From Clostridiales bacterium (GTDB taxonomy: Bacteria; Bacillota; Clostridia; Oscillospirales; Acutalibacteraceae): a stretch of DNA of 5,450 nucleotides. The stretch covers positions 3,044 to 8,493 of the forward strand of contig DXVY01000039.1 in NCBI GenBank assembly GCA_019417145.1, in the 5' to 3' direction. The translations under genes were made by a program, and so were the position numbers. A model generated the notes under the pieces. The model saw nothing but the letters and a program-made list of their open reading frames with translations, ran no database searches and was not told the DNA's origin. Every line of letters starts with the position of its first letter. Position 1 is the stretch's first letter. This document shows positions 1 through 5,450 of the stretch, piece after piece.

Positions 1-230
1 ACGGTCCTACCGTCCAGCTTCTGGGCAATGGCGGTGGCGGTCGCCTTTTCCTCGGCTATATGATGGGCTTTGGCTTCCTCCCGATTCTTGAATTCGTTCA
101 TAGCGGCGGCGTTTGCCTCCACGGCCAAACCCCGGGGGAAAAGATAATTGCGGGCATATCCGTCGGATACGTTGCACAGGTCTCCCGCTTTACCCTTGCC
201 CTTCACATCGGCTTTCAAAATAACCTTCAT
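1..230 (-). CDS. rplI: 50S ribosomal protein L9, N-terminal part (runs off left edge)
   Basis: Ribosomal protein L9, a structural protein of the large subunit that binds 23S rRNA near the base of the L1 stalk. The 76 complete codons visible begin MKVILKADVKGKGKAGD and continue with SDGYARNYLFPRGLAVEA. This is the L9 N-terminal RNA-binding domain signature (SDGYARN-L-P-GLA-EA). Residues from about 44 onward are charged and Ala-rich, as expected for the long connecting helix of L9. The C-terminal domain lies outside the window. I chose the ATG at 230 because the family starts MKVIL and because AAGGAG at 241-246 lies 10 bases upstream. An in-frame ATG at 236 would add only Met-Lys and sits only 4 bases from that site. 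The gene follows gdpP on the same strand, as in many Firmicutes, and is probably co-transcribed with it. Identification is firm; the exact start is slightly uncertain. Confidence 0.96.
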   Translation of the reverse strand, partial: MKVILKADVKGKGKAGDLCNVSDGYARNYLFPRGLAVEANAAAMNEFKNREEAKAHHIAEEKATATAIAQKLDGRT

Positions 231-240
231 TTTCATCTAT

Positions 241-246
241 CTCCTT
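241..246 (-). promoter_or_regulatory. Ribosome binding site of rplI
   Basis: The minus strand reads AAGGAG, followed by AT, a near match to the Shine-Dalgarno consensus AAGGAGGT. It lies 10 bases before the ATG at 230 and 4 bases before the in-frame ATG at 236, which favours the start at 230. Confidence 0.75.
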
Positions 247-251
247 TGCAC

Positions 252-270
252 GGGAAGGCGGCGCCCTCCC
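252..270 (-). other. Compact GC stem-loop just upstream of the rplI ribosome binding site
   Basis: On the minus strand GGGAGGGC pairs with GCCTTCCC around a 3-base GCC loop: eight pairs, one of them G-U. The structure ends five bases before the AAGGAG of rplI. No T-run follows, so it is not a standard intrinsic terminator. It could block 3'-to-5' decay, mark a processing site between gdpP and rplI, or affect L9 translation. The pairing is visible in the sequence; the role is not known. Confidence 0.5.
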
Positions 271-299
271 GCTAGATTACGACTCGCTAGATTACTACG
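270..299. repeat. 15-bp tandem duplication between gdpP and rplI
   Basis: The 11-mer CGCTAGATTAC occurs at 270-280 and again at 285-295, a 15-base period. Bases 12-15 of the two copies differ (GACT versus TACG). It lies in the gap between the gdpP stop and rplI and abuts the stem-loop at 252-270. Two copies only; a small local duplication is the simplest explanation. Confidence 0.6.
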
Positions 300-320
300 T
301 CGCGCAGGGTCCAGCAGCGC

Positions 321-2330
321 TTACCCTCTGCCGATCTCCCGGCCGCCCACGGTCAACGGGCTGCGGCCCTCGCTGCGTCTATATTCATTGATGGCCCCCA
401 GCAGCATATCCACCGCCTGATCAAAATCAACGCCCTTCAGCTGGCAGGCCGACATGGTCTGATGCCCGCCGCCGCCCAGCCGTTCCATGATAAGCTGCAC
501 GTTCATCAGCCCCAAAGAACGGGCGGAAATATCCACCTCATCCCCATTTTTGAAAAGCACAAAGGAGCCGGTAACCCCCTCGATATTAAGCAGCTCATCC
601 GCCGCCTGTGAGGAAGCGATGCGGGTAAAGGCGTCCTCCGTATGGTTGACGGCCACGGCGCAGTTATCGTAGACCCTGGAGTCGGATACCACGGCCGCCT
701 TTTGCTGGTAGACCTGCATGCTGCCGGCGAATAGTCGTTTGACCTCCACCGGATCGGCTCCCCGGTTGCGCAGGAAAGCCGACGCCTCAAAGGTCCGCAC
801 GCCGGTATGTAGCACATAATTGCGGGTATCCAACATAATGCCGGCCAGCAGCGCCTCGGATTCCAACCGGCCCACAGACTTCTCCCCCATATATTGCAAA
901 AGCTCGGAAACCATTTCGCAGGCCGAGGAGGCGAAGGTCTCGTGATAAAAAATAACGGCGTTGTCAATGAAGTCCACCGATTTACGGTGATGATCGATGA
1001 CCACCACGGTTTTACAGGCCTTATAAACATCGGGGCTGTCTACAAAGCCGGGCCGGTGGGTGTCCACCACGATCAGCAGGGTTTTACGGCCGATATGAGG
1101 CAGGATATCCCGGCCGCTGCACACACAGTTCGTGATGCCGGCGGCCTCGATGCGCTCTAGAAGGGTCAGGGCCATGGACTGCTCCCGCTCCATGACCACC
1201 ACAGCTTCCTTGCCCATGGACCGGACGGCCGACCAAAGAGCGAAGGCCGCGCCAAAACAGTCCAGATCGGCAAATCGATGGCCCATGACGATGACATTAT
1301 CGCTGCCCTCGATCAGCTCCTTCAAGGCCGAGGCCACCACCCGGGTGCGTACCCGCGTCCGCTTTTCCACTGCCTTGGACACGCCGCCAAAGAACTGATA
1401 ATCGTTGTTTTTATCCTTGACGGCCGCCTGATCGCCCCCCCGGCCCAGGGCCATATCCAGCGCCTGGCGGGCAAGCTCCTCGCACTCCCGCAGGCTGTCG
1501 CCCCCCCGGCCAACGCCGATGGAAAGGGTCGCATGTCCCCTGCCGCCAAGATCGATATTCCGTACCCGGTCCAGCACATCGAAGCGCTGCTCCATCATGC
1601 TCTGCAGGTGCCGCTCCTCCAGGATGACCATAAACCGCTCCCCCGTGAGCTTGCGCATAATACAGTCGGCGGGTGCGGCCCAGTTTTCAATCTCGATTTC
1701 CACATCACTGCTGATGGCGGCCTTCTCGCTGTCCCTGGCGCTGGCGGCCACCTCGTCCAGATTGTCAATAGCAATAAGGGCAACGGCCGGGCGGGAGAGG
1801 GCGTATTCCTCGGCCGTGCGCCGCAGCTTGGTCTCGTCCACAAAATAGAAAACCCGCTGGGTCACGCCGCTGATATGGGAAATGCTCTGAAAGACCGAAA
1901 AAATCCGGCCGGCATAGGTAACGTTGGTCTGCTTGTTGCCGGCCATCAGTTCCCTGGCTTCCTCGCCCACAATCTCGGACAGGTCATGCCCGTAGATATC
2001 GTCCCCGTTCAGAAGGACGTTTCGGAAGGCGTCGTTATACCATAAAATTTCATCGCTTTCCGACACCACCATCACCGGGATGGAAAAGCCCTCCAGCACT
2101 TCGGAGCCGGAGGAATCCAGGCTGCTGCTGATTCCTGAAAGCAGGTTGCGCATATATCGCTGCATATTGGCCAAACGATATATTGCAAAGCCGATGACCG
2201 CCAGGGTAAAGATAAGCAGTATCACGAAAATCCGCACATCGAAAAAGGCCGATATTACGGTCTGGGCCACCATGACCCCAATCATGATATAGTACAGGGT
2301 GGAAAGGCCCCAAAAATTTCTGTGCTTCAT
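321..2330 (-). CDS. gdpP: Cyclic-di-AMP phosphodiesterase GdpP (membrane-bound DHH-family enzyme)
   Basis: A 669-residue GdpP/YybT protein that hydrolyses c-di-AMP to pApA at the inner face of the membrane, controlling a messenger tied to potassium and osmolyte uptake and to cell-wall homeostasis. Two membrane helices lie at about 11-30 and 34-53. A PAS-like domain (about 77-165) follows; in the family it can bind haem. Next is a degenerate GGDEF domain (about 175-310) in which the signature is TGERF (229-233), as expected for this non-cyclase family. The DHH domain keeps all metal-site motifs: HRFADLD (H351, D355, D357), VVDTH (D423), DHH (446-448) and LDTRNY (D501). DHHA1 carries GGGGH (619-623). 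Length and domain order match the family. I chose the ATG at 2330 because of a perfect AGGAGG six bases away; the 17-codon longer frame from 2381 has no such site. It lies between RNase J and rplI, probably in one operon. Confidence 0.97.
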   Translation of the reverse strand: MKHRNFWGLSTLYYIMIGVMVAQTVISAFFDVRIFVILLIFTLAVIGFAIYRLANMQRYMRNLLSGISSSLDSSGSEVLEGFSIPVMVVSESDEILWYNDAFRNVLLNGDDIYGHDLSEIVGEEARELMAGNKQTNVTYAGRIFSVFQSISHISGVTQRVFYFVDETKLRRTAEEYALSRPAVALIAIDNLDEVAASARDSEKAAISSDVEIEIENWAAPADCIMRKLTGERFMVILEERHLQSMMEQRFDVLDRVRNIDLGGRGHATLSIGVGRGGDSLRECEELARQALDMALGRGGDQAAVKDKNNDYQFFGGVSKAVEKRTRVRTRVVASALKELIEGSDNVIVMGHRFADLDCFGAAFALWSAVRSMGKEAVVVMEREQSMALTLLERIEAAGITNCVCSGRDILPHIGRKTLLIVVDTHRPGFVDSPDVYKACKTVVVIDHHRKSVDFIDNAVIFYHETFASSACEMVSELLQYMGEKSVGRLESEALLAGIMLDTRNYVLHTGVRTFEASAFLRNRGADPVEVKRLFAGSMQVYQQKAAVVSDSRVYDNCAVAVNHTEDAFTRIASSQAADELLNIEGVTGSFVLFKNGDEVDISARSLGLMNVQLIMERLGGGGHQTMSACQLKGVDFDQAVDMLLGAINEYRRSEGRSPLTVGGREIGRG

Positions 2331-2336
2331 TTCATT

Positions 2337-2342
2337 CCTCCT
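2337..2342 (-). promoter_or_regulatory. Strong ribosome binding site that fixes the gdpP start
   Basis: The minus strand reads AGGAGG, a perfect core Shine-Dalgarno sequence, six bases before the ATG at 2330. This supports an N terminus of MKHRNFWG rather than the longer open frame beginning at 2381. Confidence 0.85.
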
Positions 2343-2441
2343 AGGCGGCCGCCCCGGTTGGCTGCGCGCCTGAAAAAACATCGTCGTCCCGTTCCGGACG
2401 CTTTACCCTCCGGCCAGGAACATATCCGGCAGCCCGCGTCC

Positions 2442-4505
2442 TCAGATTTCCATGATGATTGGCAGGATCATGGGGCTGCGCTTGGTCTTCTCATATAGGA
2501 ACTTGGACACGGCGTCCCGCACCCGAATCTTGATGGCGCTCCAGTCCCGCACACCGGTGACATAACAGTCGGAAAGGGCCTGACAGGCCACCTCCCGGGC
2601 GCTGTCCAGCAGCTGCTCGGACTCTCGGACGTAAACAAACCCGCGGGAAATCAGGTCGGGCCCCGCCACCACCTCGCCGGTGGCCGAATCCATAGTGATA
2701 ACCACCACAAACAGCCCGTCCTCAGCCAGATGCTTACGGTCTCTGAGCACCACGCTGCCCACGTCGCCCACACCGTATCCGTCCACCATCACGCGGCCGG
2801 CCTGCACGGTGTCCACCACCTTCATATGGTCCTGACAGAGCTCAATGACGTTGCCGATGCTGGTGATCAGGACATTGTCCTCGTCGATGCCCACAGCCTT
2901 GGCCAGCCCGGCGTGCTTGACCAGCATCTTGCGCTCGCCGTGCACCGGAATGAAATACTTGGGACGCACGATGCTGAGCATCAGCTTCATTTCCTCCTGG
3001 CAGGCGTGGCCGGAGACATGGACGTCATACATTTTTTCGTAGATCACGTCGGCGCCCAGCTTTAAAAGCTCGTTGACCACCTTGCCCACCGTGCGTTCGT
3101 TGCCGGGGATGGGGGTGGCCGATATGATGATCATATCGCCGGGCACAATGGCCACCTGCCGGTGGTCGCCGTAAGCCATACGGTGCAACGCCGACATGGG
3201 CTCGCCCTGGCTGCCGGTGGTGACGATGACCAGCTGCTCCGGCTTATACCGCCGGATCATATCGATGTCGATAAGCACCCCGTCGGGCACCTTGAGATAG
3301 CCGAGCTCACTGGCGATGCCCACCACGTTGATCATGCTGCGGCCGGAAACAGCCACCTTGCGCCCGTGCTTGACCGCCTCGTCCACAATCTGCTGCACCC
3401 GGTGGATATTGGAAGAAAAGGTGGCCACGATGATGCGCTGATGGTTGTCGTCAGCCCGCTTGAAGAAGGTGGAAAAGGAATCACCCACAATGCGCTCGCT
3501 GGCCGTGAAGCCCGGCCGCTCGGCGTTGGTGGAATCGGACAGCAGGGCCAGAACGCCCTCCTTGCCGAGCTCGGCGAAACGTCCCAGGTCGATGACCTTG
3601 GAATCGATGGGGGTGGTATCGATTTTAAAGTCTCCGGTCTGTACCACCAGGCCGGCGGGACAGCGGATGGCATAGGCCACGGCGTCGGGAATCGAGTGAT
3701 TGACGTGGATGGCCTCCACCGAGAAGGCCCCCAGCTGGATGGTATCCCCCGGCTGAATGACATGCAGCTTGGCGGAGCCCAAGAGCCGGTGCTCCTTGAG
3801 CTTGCCGGATATCAGCCCGATGGTCAACCGGGTGCCATATATGGGAACGTTGAACTCCTTGAGCAGGTAGGGAATGGCGCCGATATGGTCCTCGTGACCA
3901 TGGGTGACCACCAGTCCCTTGATCCTGTCCTTGTTTTTTAAAATATAAGTGAAATCCGGAATCACGATATCAATGCCCGGCATATCCTCATCCGGGAAGG
4001 TCATGCCGCAGTCCACCAGCATCATATCGTCGCCGTATTCGTACAGGGTGACGTTCTTACCGATTTCATCCAGGCCGCCTAGGGACACGATGCGCAGCGG
4101 TTTTCCTGCTTTCTGGGATTTGGGCGGCCTGCCCCGCCGCTTTTGGGGCTGGCTCGGCAGGTCTTTGGACGTGCTCTTAACCTCGTTTCTGCCCGCGTTT
4201 CTGGATGTGTGTCCCTTGGATGTCGGCTCGCTTTTGCCCGCGCCGGCCGCTTTGGCCATATCGCCCTTGCGCGCCTTTTGCCCCATCGTTTTGGGCTGGG
4301 CCTGCTTGCCGGCGGTGCCGGTCTTTTTCCGGCTGGCCGGCTTTTCGCCCGCCGGCTTATCCTGCCGGGATTCCGGGGCCGCCGCGGCGTCCTTTGCTTT
4401 GCCGGCCGTATTCCGGGGCCGCCGGCGGGTTACTTTTCCCCCCGTCGAATTGCCCGGCTTTCCCGCCGCCGGAGCTGTCAACAATGTGTCTTTTATTTCT
4501 GCCAT
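2442..4505 (-). CDS. rnj: Ribonuclease J (metallo-beta-lactamase/beta-CASP RNase) with long basic N-terminal tail
   Basis: A 687-residue RNase J, a cytoplasmic zinc-dependent nuclease with 5'-to-3' exonuclease and endonuclease activity in mRNA decay and rRNA maturation. Residues 1-135 are a low-complexity tail rich in Ala, Lys, Arg, Gly, Pro and Ser, with an AT-hook-like RRGRPPKS at 123-130. The conserved core starts near KPLRIVSLGGLDEIGKN. Catalytic motifs are intact: HGHEDH (202-207), NHSIPDA (H270), TGDFKID (D292), SDSTNAERPG (D324), ATFSSNIHR (362-369), HVSGHA (496-501) and PVHGE (H522). The intact metal site makes it J1-like. A C-terminal domain follows from about 560. Bacillus RNase J1 is about 555 residues, so the extra length is almost all tail. 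I chose the ATG at 4505 because AAGGG lies six bases upstream; in-frame ATG 4541 and TTG 4544 have no ribosome binding site. gdpP starts 111 bases downstream. J1 versus J2 paralogue naming is not decidable here. Confidence 0.96.
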   Translation of the reverse strand: MAEIKDTLLTAPAAGKPGNSTGGKVTRRRPRNTAGKAKDAAAAPESRQDKPAGEKPASRKKTGTAGKQAQPKTMGQKARKGDMAKAAGAGKSEPTSKGHTSRNAGRNEVKSTSKDLPSQPQKRRGRPPKSQKAGKPLRIVSLGGLDEIGKNVTLYEYGDDMMLVDCGMTFPDEDMPGIDIVIPDFTYILKNKDRIKGLVVTHGHEDHIGAIPYLLKEFNVPIYGTRLTIGLISGKLKEHRLLGSAKLHVIQPGDTIQLGAFSVEAIHVNHSIPDAVAYAIRCPAGLVVQTGDFKIDTTPIDSKVIDLGRFAELGKEGVLALLSDSTNAERPGFTASERIVGDSFSTFFKRADDNHQRIIVATFSSNIHRVQQIVDEAVKHGRKVAVSGRSMINVVGIASELGYLKVPDGVLIDIDMIRRYKPEQLVIVTTGSQGEPMSALHRMAYGDHRQVAIVPGDMIIISATPIPGNERTVGKVVNELLKLGADVIYEKMYDVHVSGHACQEEMKLMLSIVRPKYFIPVHGERKMLVKHAGLAKAVGIDEDNVLITSIGNVIELCQDHMKVVDTVQAGRVMVDGYGVGDVGSVVLRDRKHLAEDGLFVVVITMDSATGEVVAGPDLISRGFVYVRESEQLLDSAREVACQALSDCYVTGVRDWSAIKIRVRDAVSKFLYEKTKRSPMILPIIMEI
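4370..4424. repeat. 15-bp direct repeat inside the RNase J tail coding region
   Basis: ATTCCGGGGCCGCCG occurs at 4370-4384 and at 4410-4424, 40 bases apart. Because 40 is not a multiple of three, the copies are read in different frames: RRPRN (residues 28-32) and AAAPES (41-46). The repeat is therefore conserved at the DNA level, not the protein level. This suggests recent local duplication or slippage in the low-complexity tail. Confidence 0.65.
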
Positions 4506-4567
4506 GTATTTCCCTTCTTTTCTCCGCACACCATAAATCATCAAGTTTTTTCGTTTTCATTAAATCG

Positions 4568-4601
4568 CTTTCGCCTCCCCTGTGCGGCGAGAGGACGAAA
4601 G
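4568..4601 (-). promoter_or_regulatory. Long stem-loop in the RNase J leader
   Basis: On the minus strand CTTTCG (4596-4601) pairs with CGAAAG (4568-4573). After one bulged T, CCTCTC pairs with GGGAGG (one G-U), leaving a loop of about nine bases. This is about 12 pairs in 34 bases, ending 62 bases before the RNase J start. No T-run follows, so it is not a terminator. It could stabilise the 5' end of the message or take part in autoregulation. The structure is seen directly; the function is inferred. Confidence 0.5.
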
Positions 4602-4606
4602 GAAAA

Positions 4607-4624
4607 ACGCCCTACTTGGGGCGT
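4607..4624 (-). terminator. Terminator-like hairpin in the RNase J leader (terminator or attenuator)
   Basis: On the minus strand ACGCCC pairs with GGGCGT around CAAGTA, and the 3' arm runs directly into a T-run (GTTTTTCCTTTC). This is the standard form of an intrinsic terminator, with a modest six-pair stem. It lies about 100 bases ahead of the RNase J start. It may be a backup terminator for upstream transcripts or an attenuator in the RNase J leader. Confidence 0.55.
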
Positions 4625-4653
4625 ATGTATGGATCAAAACGCACCGGGCAAAC

Positions 4654-4678
4654 AGGCCCTTTCAAACAGCAAGGGCCT
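4654..4678 (-). other. Stem-loop between the two terminator-like hairpins
   Basis: AGGCCCTT and AAGGGCCT form a perfect eight-pair stem with a nine-base loop on the minus strand. The following sequence, GTTTGCCC, is only slightly T-rich, so termination here would be weak. It may be part of a larger structured leader. Confidence 0.35.
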
Positions 4679-4724
4679 TCCCCTCCCTCCGGCGCTCCAA
4701 AGCCGGGCGGCCGCGACGAAAAGA

Positions 4725-4758
4725 GCGCCCGCCATCCATTCCGGGGAATGGCGGGCGC
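4725..4758 (-). terminator. Probable intrinsic terminator after the sugar-phosphate gene
   Basis: On the minus strand GCGCCCGCCAT pairs perfectly with ATGGCGGGCGC (11 pairs, 12-base loop), followed immediately by TCTTTTCGTC. A strong GC stem with a short T-rich tail on this strand only fits termination of the transcript from the gene ending at 4967. It lies about 210 bases after that stop, which is rather far. Within the loop region CCATTCC and GGAATGG can form an alternative hairpin. Confidence 0.6.
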
Positions 4759-4966
4759 GCCGCTGCATATGGCTGCGCAGCCGGCGCCGTGCGGGTCTTC
4801 TCCTTTGGTCCACACCCTGCTGCCGGCCGCATGCGATTCTCTCCGGCCGTGTGAGGCCGGGCGGCCCTATTTTTCTCATGGAGGATTCGATGCTACGATC
4901 CACCTATATCAAACCGCAGTCAAACCCTGACCGACGGCGAATAGACATACATTTTCATAATCTATT

Positions 4967-5450
4967 TTAGCCGTTTTGTCCATCACTGTCAAGCCCATCC
5001 AACAGGGCGGCCTGGATATCGGCGCAAAGCTCCTCGGCGATCTCGCTGCTTTTGGCCTCGGCCAGCAGCCGCAGGCGCCGTCCCCGCTTGTCCGGGGTAA
5101 CCAGCAAAATGCCGTCGCCCAGCCGCACGCGCATCCCCTCGCCCGCCTGCTCTCGGTCGGCCGGCAGCCGGGCGAGCGCGCCCGCCACTGTGGCGGGTAC
5201 GGCCACTGTCCGCAGCACGGTGGCAAACTTGGGCACCTTGGCCGCCATCTCGGTGAGGGTCTCGCCGGTCTGCTTCATATGGTCTAGGATGTGCAGGGCC
5301 ATCATCATACCGTCCCGCAGCCAGAGCTGGCTGACGGCGCGTTGCCGGGCGGCTCGATCGGCGTTATCGGCGGGGCAGGCATAAAATCTCTTCCCCCTCC
5401 GGCCGTATTTTGCCGCCAAGGCAACCAACATTCGGGGGGCCTCAAAGGGG
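4967..5450 (-). CDS. C-terminal part of a phosphohexomutase-domain protein (possibly NDP-sugar pyrophosphorylase/phosphomannomutase fusion)
   Basis: The last 160 codons of a gene that begins beyond the right edge; the frame is open to position 5450. The segment PFEAPRMLVALAAKYG, then LWLRDGMMMALHILDHM with GETLTEMAAKVPKF, follows the late part of the alpha-D-phosphohexomutase fold, where a D-G-(x)-A-(x)-L motif precedes a 'Leu-Ser-Glu-Leu' and 'Leu-Pro' helix. The end, EGMRVRLGDGILLVTP then RLRLLAEAKSSEIAEEL, matches the C-terminal domain (AEA-S-E-A-EL). The phosphate-binding loop usually reading R-x-S-G-T-E-P is TPDKRGR here (fragment residues 118-124). This resembles the mutase-like tails of mannose-1-phosphate guanylyltransferase fusions more than active mutases. 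The likely role is sugar-nucleotide supply for cell-surface glycans; substrate and full architecture cannot be judged from the fragment. The stop (TAA, 4967-4969) is 461 bases before RNase J. Confidence 0.7.
   Translation of the reverse strand, partial: PFEAPRMLVALAAKYGRRGKRFYACPADNADRAARQRAVSQLWLRDGMMMALHILDHMKQTGETLTEMAAKVPKFATVLRTVAVPATVAGALARLPADREQAGEGMRVRLGDGILLVTPDKRGRRLRLLAEAKSSEIAEELCADIQAALLDGLDSDGQNG

Larger units (their letters stand above)
4506..4966. other. 461-base GC-rich gap between genes, rich in inverted repeats; no convincing gene
   Basis: I see no protein-coding gene that I can support here. The open frames crossing it on both strands are Arg/Pro/Gly-rich and look like GC-driven chance frames. 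The gap holds several inverted repeats: CCGGCC/GGCCGG at 4843-4860, the palindrome GGCTGCGCAGCC at 4771-4782, and stems at 4725-4758, 4689-4706, 4654-4678, 4607-4624 and 4568-4601. Read on the minus strand, it is the 3' region of the upstream sugar-phosphate gene followed by the RNase J leader. No T-box, known riboswitch core, tRNA or other catalogued RNA was recognised by eye, and no good -35/-10 pair was found. A promoter for RNase J should lie here if it is not read through from upstream. Confidence 0.7.

Noticed and set aside
2331..2381. Upstream extension of GdpP to the ATG at 2381 (adds MFFQARSQPGRPPRRNE)
   Set aside because: There is no ribosome binding site before it, whereas the ATG at 2330 has a perfect AGGAGG at six bases. 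GdpP proteins normally start close to the first membrane helix.
2373..2400. Possible minus-strand terminator between RNase J and gdpP: CGTCC/GGACG hairpin (2385-2400) and a six-T run at 2373-2378
   Set aside because: The stem is only five pairs and the T-run starts six bases after it, so it does not fit an efficient intrinsic terminator. Co-transcription remains the simpler reading.
4506..4544. Upstream extension of RNase J to ATG 4541 or TTG 4544
   Set aside because: No Shine-Dalgarno sequence precedes either codon. The ATG at 4505 has AAGGG at six bases.
4843..4877. Plus-strand terminator-like element: CCGGCC/GGCCGG hairpin with TATTTTTC downstream
   Set aside because: The T-run begins about nine bases after the stem, and there is no plus-strand gene to terminate.
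4612..4903. Minus-strand open frames in the gap (4634-4903 and 4612-4815)
   Set aside because: They run through the inverted repeats and the probable terminator, are Arg/Pro/Gly-rich, lack a ribosome binding site and overlap each other in different frames.
4895..4923. Minus-strand promoter built on TTGACT (4918-4923)
   Set aside because: At 16-18 bases of spacing the downstream hexamers (GATCGT, ATCGTA) do not resemble TATAAT.
4506..4966. T-box or other known riboswitch ahead of RNase J
   Set aside because: The T-box core AGGGTGGNACCGCG is absent (only a loose GGGTGTGGACC is seen), and no other catalogued aptamer core could be recognised by eye.
3949..4970. Long plus-strand open frames across the RNase J tail region and the gap (for example 4143-4970 and 4205-4930)
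   Set aside because: They are antisense to the RNase J coding region or cross its structured leader, are rich in Arg, Pro, Ala and Cys with no recognisable domain, and have no fitting start signal. They are GC-driven shadows.

Overview
The window reads as a GC-rich low-GC-lineage Firmicute (class Clostridia, possibly an Oscillospirales-type gut organism). The taxonomic call is inference. It rests on the gdpP-rplI pairing, an RNase J, strong AGGAGG-type ribosome binding sites and the GC-rich codon use. Every gene I can support lies on the minus strand, so the biological reading order runs from the right end of the window to the left.

In transcription order: (1) positions 5450-4967 hold the C-terminal 160 codons of a protein ending in a phosphohexomutase-like domain, of the kind found at the end of NDP-sugar pyrophosphorylase/phosphomannomutase fusions; its start is outside the window. 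(2) Positions 4966-4506 are a 461-base gap with no convincing gene, filled with GC-rich inverted repeats. On the minus strand two of these look like intrinsic terminators (4725-4758 and 4607-4624), and a third long hairpin (4568-4601) sits in the leader of the next gene. (3) Positions 4505-2442 encode ribonuclease J with all catalytic motifs and an unusual basic, low-complexity N-terminal tail of about 135 residues that includes an AT-hook-like RGRPP motif. (4) After 111 bases, positions 2330-321 encode GdpP, the membrane-bound c-di-AMP phosphodiesterase (two membrane helices, PAS, degenerate GGDEF, DHH-DHHA1). (5) After 90 bases, containing a 15-bp tandem duplication and a compact GC hairpin, positions 230-1 hold the first 76 codons of ribosomal protein L9 (rplI), which runs off the left edge.

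Functionally the block combines RNA decay (RNase J), c-di-AMP turnover (GdpP) and a ribosomal protein (L9). The gdpP-rplI pairing is a classic Firmicute arrangement, usually followed by the replicative helicase gene. RNase J directly ahead of gdpP suggests one transcription unit of three or more genes, because no convincing terminator or promoter separates them. The sugar-phosphate gene upstream appears to be a separate unit, cut off by the terminator-like structures. I found no mobile element, CRISPR array, tRNA or rRNA, and no clear undescribed system. The less ordinary parts are the RNase J tail and the structured leader before it.
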